Virus record (IMG/VR): IMGVR_UViG_3300021364_000064
Location: 1-38,402 of that record
Origin: a virus
DNA length: 38,402 nt
Direction: 5' to 3' (one strand)
Part shown: in pieces, positions 23,993 to 31,303 of the stretch
Layout: every line of letters begins with the position of its first letter
How positions within the stretch are numbered: the stretch's first letter is position 1
Translations under genes and position numbers: made by a program
Notes under the pieces: model-generated
What the model was told of the DNA's origin: nothing
Seen by the model: only the letters and a program-made list of their open reading frames with translations
The model's database searches: none

Positions 23993-24537
23993 GCAGAGTA
24001 GTAGTAGCGTGGGGTAGATTTAATCCTCCTACAATTGGACACAAGAAACTCATTGAGGCAGTTGCTAAGATTGCTAAGGGAGATGACTACTTTATCTACC
24101 CTACTCATACTCATAAAAAACCAAAAGACCCTCTGCCATCTAATAAGAAGGTGGAGTATATGAAGAAGATGTTTCCCACTCATGCATCGCATATCATTTA
24201 TAATAAGGATGTGAATACTATTATTAAATTATTACAAGAGTATCAAGGGACTTATACAGATTTGACACTAGTTGCTGGGTCTGATAGAATACCTAGTTAC
24301 AAAGCACTATTGGATAAATACAATGGTGTGGAATATACATATAGAAATCTAGATGTAGTCTCTGCTGGTGAGAGAGACCCAGATGCAGATGGTGCTTCTG
24401 GTATGTCTGCAAGTAAGATGAGAGCTGCTGCCAAAGACGGAGACTTTAAGTCTTTTAGAAAAGGTATCGCAGACACACTAGACGACAATGAAAAAATGCA
24501 ATTGATGATGGAAGTACGAGAAGGAATGGGTTTATGA
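23989..24537 (+). CDS. Cytidylyltransferase-like (HIGH-type) nucleotidyltransferase
   Basis: 182 residues. WGRFNPPTIGHKKLIEAV near the N-terminus has the (H/T)xGH signature of NMN adenylyltransferase and cytidylyltransferases, and GMSASKMRAAAKDGD corresponds to the C-terminal ISxTxxR motif. LVAGSDRIPSYKALL is the expected middle strand. It should join a nucleotide to a small phosphorylated substrate; NAD synthesis is one option, but the substrate cannot be read from sequence. It overlaps both neighbours by ATGA, forming one unit with the ligase-like gene. Confidence 0.75.
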   Translation: MSRVVVAWGRFNPPTIGHKKLIEAVAKIAKGDDYFIYPTHTHKKPKDPLPSNKKVEYMKKMFPTHASHIIYNKDVNTIIKLLQEYQGTYTDLTLVAGSDRIPSYKALLDKYNGVEYTYRNLDVVSAGERDPDADGASGMSASKMRAAAKDGDFKSFRKGIADTLDDNEKMQLMMEVREGMGL

Positions 24538-24818
24538 AATCATTCAAAGAAATCTTTGAGCAGTCCCAACAGAAATCTTATCGTCTCGGTGAAGTATTCT
24601 CCGAGGGTGACTGGGTGAGAAACGCTGATGGACAGGTAGGTAAGATTCATCGTCGTGGTATCAATTATGTTATTGCTGTCACAGAAGAAGGTGAGATGTT
24701 TCGTGCTTGGGTGAAAGATGTTACCGAGCATTGCGGTTGTGAAGATGAAAATCCAACAACTGCCAAGGATACAATCAAGACATTTATAAATAAAAGTAAA
24801 CGGAAGCCGAAGAAATGA
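24534..24818 (+). CDS. Small hypothetical protein, SH3/KOW-like
   Basis: 94 residues. MKSFKEIFEQ is a start often seen in cyanophage proteins. SEGDWVRNADGQVGKIHRRGINYVIAV reads like a small SH3- or KOW-type barrel, followed by a CGCED turn and a Lys-rich tail. Starts and stops overlap both neighbours (ATGA). The late box at 24785 lies in its final codons. The function is unknown. Confidence 0.55.
   Translation: MKSFKEIFEQSQQKSYRLGEVFSEGDWVRNADGQVGKIHRRGINYVIAVTEEGEMFRAWVKDVTEHCGCEDENPTTAKDTIKTFINKSKRKPKK
24785..24792 (+). promoter_or_regulatory. TATAAATA late-promoter motif
   Basis: An exact T4-type late box lies in the end of the preceding coding region, 22 bases before the ATG at 24815. 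That distance suits a short late transcript leader for the gene with the frameshift signal. Confidence 0.55.
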
Positions 24819-25399
24819 AACCTTACGATACGGTTAATGATGATTTCTCCAAATTTATTATGGAGAGAGCGATTGCTGGCATGACTGGTCAGACATCTTA
24901 TGGTCAGATTGAAGAAGCATCGTGCAACCATAGTGGCGCTGGCACTTCATGCCCTAAGCATGGTGATGCAGATTGCAATTCTTCTAAGCAGAATCGTAAG
25001 GAAGAAGTTGAGATTGAAGAAGGTCTTAAGCAGGCTCGTAAGAATGTTGGCATGGACCCCAACAAACCTTCATGCTGGAAAGGTTACAAAGCAACTGGCA
25101 CTAAGATGAAAGGTGGCAAGCAAGTGCCTGATTGCAAGAAAGAAGAAGTTGAGATTGAAGAAGGTCTCAAGGGTGGTCAGCATAAGATTGATGCTAACAA
25201 GAATGGTAAGATTGACGGACACGACTTTGCTATTCTCCGTGGCAAGAAAAATAAGAAGTCAATGAAAGAAATGTGGCAACTCGCTGCAGAAGCAAAGGCA
25301 AAGATTGAAGTCATGCCTGAGAGTGATGACCGTGACCCTGGTAACATCAAGAAGAAAGGCGAGAAGAAGGAAGAGGAAAAGAAAGAAAAAAAGTATTGA
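24815..25399 (+). CDS. Charged protein with EF-hand-like loop; upstream part of a frameshift pair
   Basis: 194 residues in the zero frame. An N-terminal helix is followed by a Cys/His segment (CNHSGAGTSCPKHGDADC), two copies of KEEVEIEEGLK (from a 26-base direct repeat), a DPNKPSCWKGYKATGTK segment, and DANKNGKIDGHDFAIL at about 128-143. The last has the D-x-N-x-N-G-x-I-D-x-x-D spacing of a calcium-binding EF-hand or dockerin loop. The end is Lys/Glu-rich and stops at TGA 25397 directly after A AAA AAG. The protein may be extended by -1 frameshifting into the next ORF to 243 residues. It is probably a late virion-associated protein; this is inference. Confidence 0.6.
   Translation: MKPYDTVNDDFSKFIMERAIAGMTGQTSYGQIEEASCNHSGAGTSCPKHGDADCNSSKQNRKEEVEIEEGLKQARKNVGMDPNKPSCWKGYKATGTKMKGGKQVPDCKKEEVEIEEGLKGGQHKIDANKNGKIDGHDFAILRGKKNKKSMKEMWQLAAEAKAKIEVMPESDDRDPGNIKKKGEKKEEEKKEKKY
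25001..25026 (+). repeat. 26-base direct repeat, copy 1
   Basis: This 26-base sequence, starting GAAGAAGTTGAG and ending GAAGAAGGTCT, recurs exactly at 25142-25167. It encodes EEVEIEEGL in the same frame, so it is an internal duplication of a protein segment. Confidence 0.85.
25142..25167 (+). repeat. 26-base direct repeat, copy 2
   Basis: Identical to 25001-25026 and in the same reading frame, 141 bases downstream of the first copy. Exact identity at third codon positions suggests a recent duplication or ongoing recombination. Confidence 0.85.
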
Positions 25400-25419
25400 G
25401 CAAGGAGGAGGCACCTCCT
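25387..25419 (+). promoter_or_regulatory. Candidate programmed -1 ribosomal frameshift signal
   Basis: A AAA AAG at 25387-25393 is in the zero-frame phase of the classic bacterial -1 slippery heptamer. A nine-base spacer is followed by a stem of AGGAGG (25403-25408) and CCTCCT (25414-25419) with a five-base loop. A purine-rich Shine-Dalgarno-like AAGGAAGAGG (25367-25376) ends ten bases upstream, as in E. coli dnaX. The zero-frame stop is the second codon after the heptamer, and the -1 frame is open into the 25396 ORF. Confidence 0.6.
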
Positions 25420-25545
25420 GGCGCTAAGTATGAGCGCATGGTCAAGCATATCAAAAAAGGATATGCTAAGGATGGCAAGTTGACTAAGGATGAAAAATCT
25501 ATTGCTTATGCAACTGCGTGGAAGCACAAGAATAAAAAGAAATAA
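25396..25545 (+). CDS. Short basic ORF, probable -1 frameshift extension of the preceding gene
   Basis: 49 residues if started at TTG 25396, which overlaps the preceding TGA (TTGA); ATG 25438 is also possible. The sequence has SKEEAPPGAKYERMVKHIKK, then DGKLTKDEKSIAYATAWKHK, a motif that recurs at the C-termini of cyanophage proteins (from memory). It is in the -1 frame relative to the 194-residue ORF and continuous with it through the slippery site, giving ...KK-V-L-SKEEAPP. AGGAGG sits too close to, and after, the TTG, so independent initiation at TTG has no obvious ribosome site of its own. Confidence 0.6.
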   Translation: MSKEEAPPGAKYERMVKHIKKGYAKDGKLTKDEKSIAYATAWKHKNKKK

Positions 25546-25548
25546 ATA
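25541..25548 (+). promoter_or_regulatory. Late-like box AATAAATA
   Basis: One mismatch from TATAAATA, overlapping the stop of the short ORF and 26 bases before the ATG at 25574. It is a weak candidate for a late promoter. Confidence 0.25.
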
Positions 25549-25573
25549 GTTGAGCTCATTATGGATTAATACC

Positions 25574-25777
25574 ATGCTCTCATTTCTACTCCCACTCGCG
25601 TATAAAATCGTAGACCAAGCAGTTGCTAAGATTCCCGATGATGCAGAACTCGGTGACAAACTCATTGACCTCTGCCTTCTCATCGTAGGTAAAGCAGTTA
25701 AACTAACTAAGACCACAGCAGATGACGAATTGTTTGCTAAGGTAGCAGAAGCTATTAAGACACGCGATGAAGCGTGA
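25574..25777 (+). CDS. Small hypothetical helical protein
   Basis: 67 residues from ATG 25574; an in-frame TTG at 25550 would add eight. It starts hydrophobic (MLSFLLPLAYKIVDQAV) and contains a second hydrophobic helix (LIDLCLLIVGKAVKL) between acidic segments, so it may associate with a membrane or form a helical bundle. No family is recognised. A strong terminator follows five bases after the stop. Confidence 0.6.
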   Translation: MLSFLLPLAYKIVDQAVAKIPDDAELGDKLIDLCLLIVGKAVKLTKTTADDELFAKVAEAIKTRDEA

Positions 25778-25782
25778 TTCAT

Positions 25783-25804
25783 GGGGGCGCAAGCCCCTTT
25801 TTTT
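25783..25804 (+). terminator. Rho-independent terminator
   Basis: GGGGC (25784-25788) and GCCCC (25793-25797) form a perfect stem closed by a GCAA tetraloop (GNRA class), followed by seven T. Its T run merges into the next late-promoter box. Confidence 0.85.
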
Positions 25805-25811
25805 ATAAATA
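25804..25811 (+). promoter_or_regulatory. TATAAATA late promoter of the Ig-domain virion gene
   Basis: An exact T4-type late box directly after a terminator and 37 bases before the ATG at 25848, which has AGGAG at 25833-25837. This is the cleanest late promoter in the window. Confidence 0.75.
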
Positions 25812-25847
25812 TACTTTAGATATAACAACCGTTAGGAGATTTGTACC

Positions 25848-26456
25848 ATGCCTCTATGGGGAAAGACAGATTCTGCAGGTGACAAACCAGCGTGGTCTAC
25901 CACGTTGGAAAACATGGATACTGCAGGTAGACAAATTATTTTCATTGATAACACTGAAGCAGAATTAGAAGTTAACCGCGCTAGAGGATTCAATTCTCCT
26001 GGTTGGTGGGCATATTATACTGTTGAGCAGTCGGACGGCACTCTACGCTATAGAGGTCAGGAATGCCTAGTTGCAATTTCTCAGACCGCAGCAGCTGCTG
26101 GTGACCAGGCAGACGACGCAGTAGCAGCAGACGCAGCACCTGCAGCAATCAGCATCGACGCTGACCCATCTGACGTTGCAGGAGCAGCAGACCCATTCAC
26201 TGGTACATTCGTTGTTGCAGCATCTGGTGGTGCAGGCACACTTGGATTCCAGTGGCAGGTCCAGACCGCTACTCAATCCTCACGTTGGACCAACCTCAGT
26301 GATGGTGGCATCTACAGTGGCACTGGTCTAGCAACTCTAACTATCACTGGTGCTGACAAGGCAACCTATGATGGTTATAAATTCCGTTGCAGAGTTTCCG
26401 ATGATGGTGGTGCTCTAACCGTATCCTCAGCATCTGCGAGCTTAACATTTGCATGA
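25848..26456 (+). CDS. Virion protein with C-terminal Ig-like domain
   Basis: 202 residues. The N-terminal half, MPLWGKTDSAGDKPAW onward, resembles a family of small virion proteins in marine T4-like phages (from memory). An Ala/Asp-rich linker spans about 83-102. The C-terminal 95 residues look like a bacterial/phage Ig-like domain (FQWQVQT ... WTNLSDGG ... LTITGADKATYDGYKFRCRVSD), with the Trp-core strand and a Y-x-F-x-C pattern. Such domains decorate phage surfaces and bind weakly to cell-surface or matrix sugars. It is driven by the 25804 late promoter. Confidence 0.7.
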   Translation: MPLWGKTDSAGDKPAWSTTLENMDTAGRQIIFIDNTEAELEVNRARGFNSPGWWAYYTVEQSDGTLRYRGQECLVAISQTAAAAGDQADDAVAADAAPAAISIDADPSDVAGAADPFTGTFVVAASGGAGTLGFQWQVQTATQSSRWTNLSDGGIYSGTGLATLTITGADKATYDGYKFRCRVSDDGGALTVSSASASLTFA

Positions 26457-26465
26457 TAATATGAT

Positions 26466-26825
26466 ATGATTATTAATGAATTGAATGATGATAATTGGTT
26501 ATTCTTTGCAATACAAAATTACAACAATCCAGCATCCGTAACGTATGATGATTTTGAGGAGGATTTGAAGAGATTCAAATACATCAAAAGATTACTCAGA
26601 CGTTACGAGATGCATGGAGAGTTGAAAACTCATTTGATTCTAAACCATATTATTGTGTTGTATAACATCTTCAACGATGCTGCTACTCCACTTCTATTCT
26701 ATAAAGTGGAGTCAAAATACTGGGGCACGGTGAAGGCATTTATGGAATACCTAAATAGGTTACCGCTTGGCGTAGATAAATCTGATATAGATGACCAATG
26801 TCTGAAGAGTCTCAAACTAATTTAA
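26466..26825 (+). CDS. Conserved hypothetical helical protein
   Basis: 119 residues, with the recognisable pattern DFEEDLKRFKYIKRLLRRYEMHGELKTHLILNH followed by LYNIF and LLFYKVESKYW, then AFMEYLNRLP. Related proteins occur in many marine T4-like phages, but no function is known to me. It is a short, mostly helical protein without a membrane segment. Its end overlaps the next gene by 28 bases. Confidence 0.65.
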   Translation: MIINELNDDNWLFFAIQNYNNPASVTYDDFEEDLKRFKYIKRLLRRYEMHGELKTHLILNHIIVLYNIFNDAATPLLFYKVESKYWGTVKAFMEYLNRLPLGVDKSDIDDQCLKSLKLI

Positions 26826-27565
26826 ATGAAATGATGGCTGGAGACGGCAGTGGTCTTGCTCTGCCCCCTGCTTTTGTTTTCGTTAATACTAAAAAGAGGA
26901 AGAGCCTTCTTAAGCGTAAAAAATCTGATGAAAAGATTGATGGACGCAAGAAGAGTGCTCGGAAACTTGTAAACCGTATCTTAACTAATCGTTCTAAAAG
27001 GAAAGGAAAAATGTCTGAAGAGAATACTGGTGTGAATCTAAGCGAGGCAGAAATGTCTTCGACAGAGAAAGCACAAAAGCAAATCAAGCAGCAAAAAACT
27101 CTTAAGGGTAGACAGGAGCTCCAGAAGAAGCGCCAGGATGCCAAGAAGAAAATGCAAGACAAGCAGGGTGAAATGAATACCCTCGTCAAAGCACGTCTTG
27201 ATGACTTCAGAAAGAAGGCAGCAGAGAAGCAGAAGAAAGCGACCAAGCAAGTTGAAAAAAATTCTTATAATCCCGAAGGTGAAATGATTTCAGAAAACAT
27301 TGGTCCTAACGCAACGGACGTATTTGCACAGGCAATGAAGGTTGCTCAGGAAGCAGGTAGTTATGGTAGAGATGCTGAGACACATTTTGCTCAGGTCAAA
27401 TTCCAAGATGGCACTAGCCAAAACATGAGTGCATTTGATGCACAGAAAATCGTATCAGCATACGAAGGTCTTAACGATGAGAATAGACAGAAATTCTGTG
27501 CTCTTCTCAACATGAATCCTACGACTTATGCTAACGCTCTACAGTTTGCACAATACAACGTATAG
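26798..27565 (+). CDS. Lys/Glu-rich coiled-coil protein
   Basis: 255 residues starting inside the previous gene. After a short N-terminal segment there are strongly basic stretches (TKKRKSLLKRKKSDEK, RSKRKGK), then a long Lys/Gln/Glu coiled coil (about 95-155), and a compact C-terminal domain of about 90 residues (NATDVFAQAMKVAQEAG through LNMNPTTYANALQFAQYN). An internal ATG at 27011 begins MSEENTGVNLSE and could give a shorter protein lacking the basic region. A DNA-binding, internal head or scaffold role fits the composition but is inference. Confidence 0.6.
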   Translation: MSEESQTNLNEMMAGDGSGLALPPAFVFVNTKKRKSLLKRKKSDEKIDGRKKSARKLVNRILTNRSKRKGKMSEENTGVNLSEAEMSSTEKAQKQIKQQKTLKGRQELQKKRQDAKKKMQDKQGEMNTLVKARLDDFRKKAAEKQKKATKQVEKNSYNPEGEMISENIGPNATDVFAQAMKVAQEAGSYGRDAETHFAQVKFQDGTSQNMSAFDAQKIVSAYEGLNDENRQKFCALLNMNPTTYANALQFAQYNV

Positions 27566-27567
27566 AC

Positions 27568-27996
27568 ATGGCATTCGGTCTTGGTAAACTAGCAGTTTTA
27601 GAAAGTAAACTGGGAATTTATGAAGATCTCTCCAAAGAGATGCTTGACAAACTTGAGAAAGCGGTCGGGACCATCTCGGAAAATAGCAATAGAATTGCTA
27701 TTATCTTGGAGCGCCATGAAGGACGCTTAGAGGAAAGTGAAAGGACGGATAAACTCATCATCAAAATGATTGAGGATCTGAGAGAAGAAGTTAAGGACAT
27801 TGATAAGGGAGTGAAACTTAAGTTTCATGACCAAAACAAAAAGATAGAAGAAAACCAAAAGTGGATTTGGATGGCTGGTGCTGTCCTTACCACTGCTGTG
27901 ACAATTCTACAAGTGCTTCCAAATATCGGAATGTCCTTGACACCAAAACCAAACACTGCTATCATACAGGGAGTGACCTCTAACTTTGTAACATGA
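27568..27996 (+). CDS. Coiled-coil membrane protein, XhlA-like layout
   Basis: 142 residues. A long helix with heptads (about 15-95; LEKAVGTISENSNRIAIIL, LIIKMIEDLREEVKDIDKGV) ends in one hydrophobic segment (WMAGAVLTTAVTILQVL, about 99-116) and a polar tail. This layout recalls XhlA-type phage membrane proteins linked to lysis, but it could be any anchored coiled coil. It overlaps primase (ATGA), an odd partner for a lysis gene. Confidence 0.55.
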   Translation: MAFGLGKLAVLESKLGIYEDLSKEMLDKLEKAVGTISENSNRIAIILERHEGRLEESERTDKLIIKMIEDLREEVKDIDKGVKLKFHDQNKKIEENQKWIWMAGAVLTTAVTILQVLPNIGMSLTPKPNTAIIQGVTSNFVT

Positions 27997-28988
27997 GTTT
28001 TATTGATTCCAAATATATTAGTTTGGTCTCTCCTCAACTTACAAACTTCACACAAAAGAAAAAAAGTTTATACAATTTCAGGTGTCCATATTGCGGCGAT
28101 TCTCAGAAGAGAAAAAACAAGTCGCGTGGATACCTGTTTCAGTATAAGGACAGTCATGTCTATAAGTGTCATAACTGTGGTGTGAGTAAAAGTTTTGCTA
28201 AGTTTCTGCAGGATATCAGTGTTGGTTTGTATGACCAATACATTATGGAGAGATACAAAGAAGGCACGACTGGCAAAGGTCGGAGAGTAGCAAACCCTAA
28301 GTTTGAGTTTAAGACTCCAGTCTTCAAAGAGAAAGAAACAACCACTACAGTTTTAGATTCTCTAGAAAAAATCTCAGACCTAAATACTTCACATCCAGCA
28401 AAAGCATATCTTCTTCAACGCCAAATACCAGAGACTCATTTCTCTGGAATCTATTACACAGAAGATTTCAATGCCTGGGAAGATAACGGAAATAACTTTA
28501 AGGAAGCAAGAATTGTTTTACCGCTGCTATCCCAGTCAGGGAAATTATATGGATACCAAGGCAGGTCACTGGACAAGAATTCCAAGCTTCGATACATTAC
28601 AACCATTCTCGATAAACGCTATCCGAAACTATATGGTCTAGAGCGCATACAATTTGATAGCACCATCTATGTAACAGAGGGTCCAATCGACTCTCTTTTC
28701 TTGTCTAATGCCATTGCGATGTGTGGTGCAGATGTTACGCTCGACAAAGACATATATAAGGACCGTGTGTTTATCTATGACAACGAGCCAAGAAACAAAC
28801 AAATCGTGCAGAGATATGAAGCAACGATTAATCAAGGTGAGAAGATTGTCATTTGGCAACCAAATGTTAAGGAGAAAGATATTAATGATATGGTCCTAGG
28901 TGGACGTGATGTCCAACGTATGGTAGAATGTAGCACCTACCAAGGCTTAGAAGCAAAACTAAAGTTTAACGAATGGAAGAAAATATGA
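27993..28988 (+). CDS. 61: gp61, DNA primase
   Basis: 331 residues; T4 gp61 has 342. It makes RNA primers for lagging-strand synthesis with helicase gp41. The N-terminal zinc-binding domain is CPYCGDSQKRK ... YKCHNCG (about 30-56). The TOPRIM catalytic core has YVTEGPIDSLFLSNA (acidic Glu and following Asp) and VFIYDNEPRN. The gene starts in an ATGA overlap with the coiled-coil gene and ends in an ATGA overlap with nrdA. Confidence 0.93.
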   Translation: MSFIDSKYISLVSPQLTNFTQKKKSLYNFRCPYCGDSQKRKNKSRGYLFQYKDSHVYKCHNCGVSKSFAKFLQDISVGLYDQYIMERYKEGTTGKGRRVANPKFEFKTPVFKEKETTTTVLDSLEKISDLNTSHPAKAYLLQRQIPETHFSGIYYTEDFNAWEDNGNNFKEARIVLPLLSQSGKLYGYQGRSLDKNSKLRYITTILDKRYPKLYGLERIQFDSTIYVTEGPIDSLFLSNAIAMCGADVTLDKDIYKDRVFIYDNEPRNKQIVQRYEATINQGEKIVIWQPNVKEKDINDMVLGGRDVQRMVECSTYQGLEAKLKFNEWKKI

Positions 28989-31303
28989 GCAACGGTATCA
29001 AAGTAAAAAAGCGTGACGGGTCCCAAGAGTCGATTAACCTAGACAAGATTCATACGATGGTCGAATGCGCCTGTGAGGGTCTTGCAGGGGTGTCTCCGTC
29101 GCAAGTAGAGATTCAATCGGGTATCCAATTTTATGATGGTATTACCACCGCAGAGATTCAAGAGATTCTTGTCCGCTCTGCTAGTGACCTTATCGACCTA
29201 GAGAATCCTAACTATCAATTTGTTGCTGCTCGTCTGCTTCTGTTTGGTCTGTATAAACAAGTCTTTGGTGGTGACTGGAAGCATGGATTCCCTACCCTTG
29301 GAGCACATCTATGTGAAGGTATTACAAAAGGTATCTACGACAAGGAGCTCGCAACTAAATATTCTGACGAAGAGTGGTCTAAACTAAATTCTTGGATTGA
29401 CCACCATCGTGATTATTTGTTTACCTATGCTGGTCTACGCCAGGTGGTAGATAAATACCTTGTGCAGGACCGTAGCACTGGGTCTCTATACGAAACTCCC
29501 CAGTATGCATACATGCTGGTTGCTGCTACTATCTTCGCAGAGTATCCAAAAGAGACGAGACTCAATTATGTCCGAAGATACTACGACGCAATCTCGAAGC
29601 ACCGAATCAACGTTCCCACACCTATCCTGGCGGGAGTGCGAACTGCACTTCGACAATTTGCTAGCTGTGTGCTTGTTGATTCTGATGACACCCTCGATAG
29701 CATCTTTAGTTCTGATATGGCTATCGGCAGATATGTTGCACAAAGGGCGGGCATCGGTATCAACGCAGGCAGAATCCGTGGCATCAACAGTAAAATCCGA
29801 GGCGGAGAAGTTGCACACACAGGTGTTATTCCATTCCTCAAAAAGTTTGAGGCAACTGTCAGATGCTGCACTCAAAATGGCATACGAGGCGGAAGCGCGA
29901 CTGTCCACTTCCCAATCTGGCACAAAGAAATCGAAGACATTCTAGTCCTTAAGAATAACAAAGGGTCTGAAGATAATCGTGTCCGAAAACTAGATTATAG
30001 TATTCAGATTTCTAAACTCTTCTATGAGAGATTCATCAAAAACGAGCACATTACTCTCTTCAGTCCGCACGACGTGCCAGGTCTGTATGATGCTTTTGGT
30101 ACTCCTGGATTTGATAATCTATATCGAGCTTACGAGGGTGACCCAGATATTCCTCAAAAGGCAATTGGTGCCCAGGAGCTTATTCTGGACCTTCTGAAGG
30201 AGAGGGCAGAGACTGGTCGGATGTATATTATGAATCTTGACCACTGCAATGAGCACTCCTCATTCAAGGACAAGGTAAATATGTCCAACCTGTGTCAGGA
30301 GATTACCCTGCCTACCAATCCCCTTCAGCACATTGATGACCCTGAGGGTGAGATTGCTTTGTGTATCTTGTCTGCTATCAACGTAGGTAAGATTAAAAAC
30401 TTTGATGAGATGGAAGAGTTGTGTGACCTCTCAGTGAGGGCACTTGACGAGTTGATTGATTATCAGCACTATCCTGTCCTTGCTGCAGAGACCTCTACTA
30501 AGAATCGTCGCTCATTGGGCATCGGTTATATTGGTCTCGCTCACTTCCTTGCGAAGAATGGTCTCAAGTATTCTGAGAGAGCAGCAGCACAGATGGTCCA
30601 TGACCTGACGGAAGCATTCCAATACTATCTTCTCAAGTCTTCCAACACGTTGGCGAAAGAGAAAGGTGCTTGTGGATACTTTCATCGCACGAAGTATTCT
30701 GATGGAATTCTTCCGATTGATACATACAAGAAGGATGTCGATGATATCGTAAGGAATGATTTGAAGTATGATTGGGATAGTCTTAGGGCATCTATCACAG
30801 AGCACGGTCTCCGAAACAGCACACTGTCCGCACAGATGCCTTCAGAGAGCAGTTCCGTTGTGTCAAATGCAACCAACGGAATCGAGCCACCCCGTGCCTT
30901 CCTGTCCATTAAGAAGTCAAAGAAGGGAGTCCTCAAGCAGATTGTCCCTCAATATACAACTCTTAAAAACGTATATACGTTACTTTGGGACATGGAGTCT
31001 AATCATGGTTATATTAATATTGTTGCTGTGATGCAAAAATTCTTTGACCAGGCGATTAGTGGTAACTGGAGTTACAATCCAGAAAACTATCCAGACAATG
31101 AAGTCCCAGTTTCTGTTATGGCAGAAGATTTCCTGAATACTTACAAGTATGGATGGAAGACCTCTTACTATCAGAATACATATGATATTAAAAAGGACGC
31201 AGACGAGGACGAAACCGATAAGAAAAAATCAGTAGAAAATTTACTAAACTCAATCCTAGACGGAGCACCAGAGGAGGAAGATTGTGACAGTTGCAAAATT
31301 TAA
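28985..31303 (+). CDS. nrdA: NrdA, class I ribonucleotide reductase large subunit
   Basis: 772 residues from ATG 28985, in an ATGA overlap with gp61; in-frame ATG 28973 would add four. T4 NrdA has 754. It reduces ribonucleotides to deoxyribonucleotides. An N-terminal ATP-cone (KVKKRDGSQESINLDKI to about residue 90) provides allosteric control. Active-site elements include SCVLVDSDD, NLCQEITLP and, at the C-terminus, the CDSC redox pair that accepts electrons from thioredoxin or glutaredoxin. All appear intact. It is coupled to nrdB. Confidence 0.96.
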   Translation: MSNGIKVKKRDGSQESINLDKIHTMVECACEGLAGVSPSQVEIQSGIQFYDGITTAEIQEILVRSASDLIDLENPNYQFVAARLLLFGLYKQVFGGDWKHGFPTLGAHLCEGITKGIYDKELATKYSDEEWSKLNSWIDHHRDYLFTYAGLRQVVDKYLVQDRSTGSLYETPQYAYMLVAATIFAEYPKETRLNYVRRYYDAISKHRINVPTPILAGVRTALRQFASCVLVDSDDTLDSIFSSDMAIGRYVAQRAGIGINAGRIRGINSKIRGGEVAHTGVIPFLKKFEATVRCCTQNGIRGGSATVHFPIWHKEIEDILVLKNNKGSEDNRVRKLDYSIQISKLFYERFIKNEHITLFSPHDVPGLYDAFGTPGFDNLYRAYEGDPDIPQKAIGAQELILDLLKERAETGRMYIMNLDHCNEHSSFKDKVNMSNLCQEITLPTNPLQHIDDPEGEIALCILSAINVGKIKNFDEMEELCDLSVRALDELIDYQHYPVLAAETSTKNRRSLGIGYIGLAHFLAKNGLKYSERAAAQMVHDLTEAFQYYLLKSSNTLAKEKGACGYFHRTKYSDGILPIDTYKKDVDDIVRNDLKYDWDSLRASITEHGLRNSTLSAQMPSESSSVVSNATNGIEPPRAFLSIKKSKKGVLKQIVPQYTTLKNVYTLLWDMESNHGYINIVAVMQKFFDQAISGNWSYNPENYPDNEVPVSVMAEDFLNTYKYGWKTSYYQNTYDIKKDADEDETDKKKSVENLLNSILDGAPEEEDCDSCKI

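Noticed and set aside
26067-26276. A Cys-rich minus-strand open frame
   Set aside because: It is the reverse reading of the Ala/Asp linker codons (GCA repeats give Cys on the other strand), not a real metal-binding protein.
28378-28386. CTAAATAC inside the primase gene
   Set aside because: It is in coding sequence, with no start codon soon after, and is treated as a chance match.
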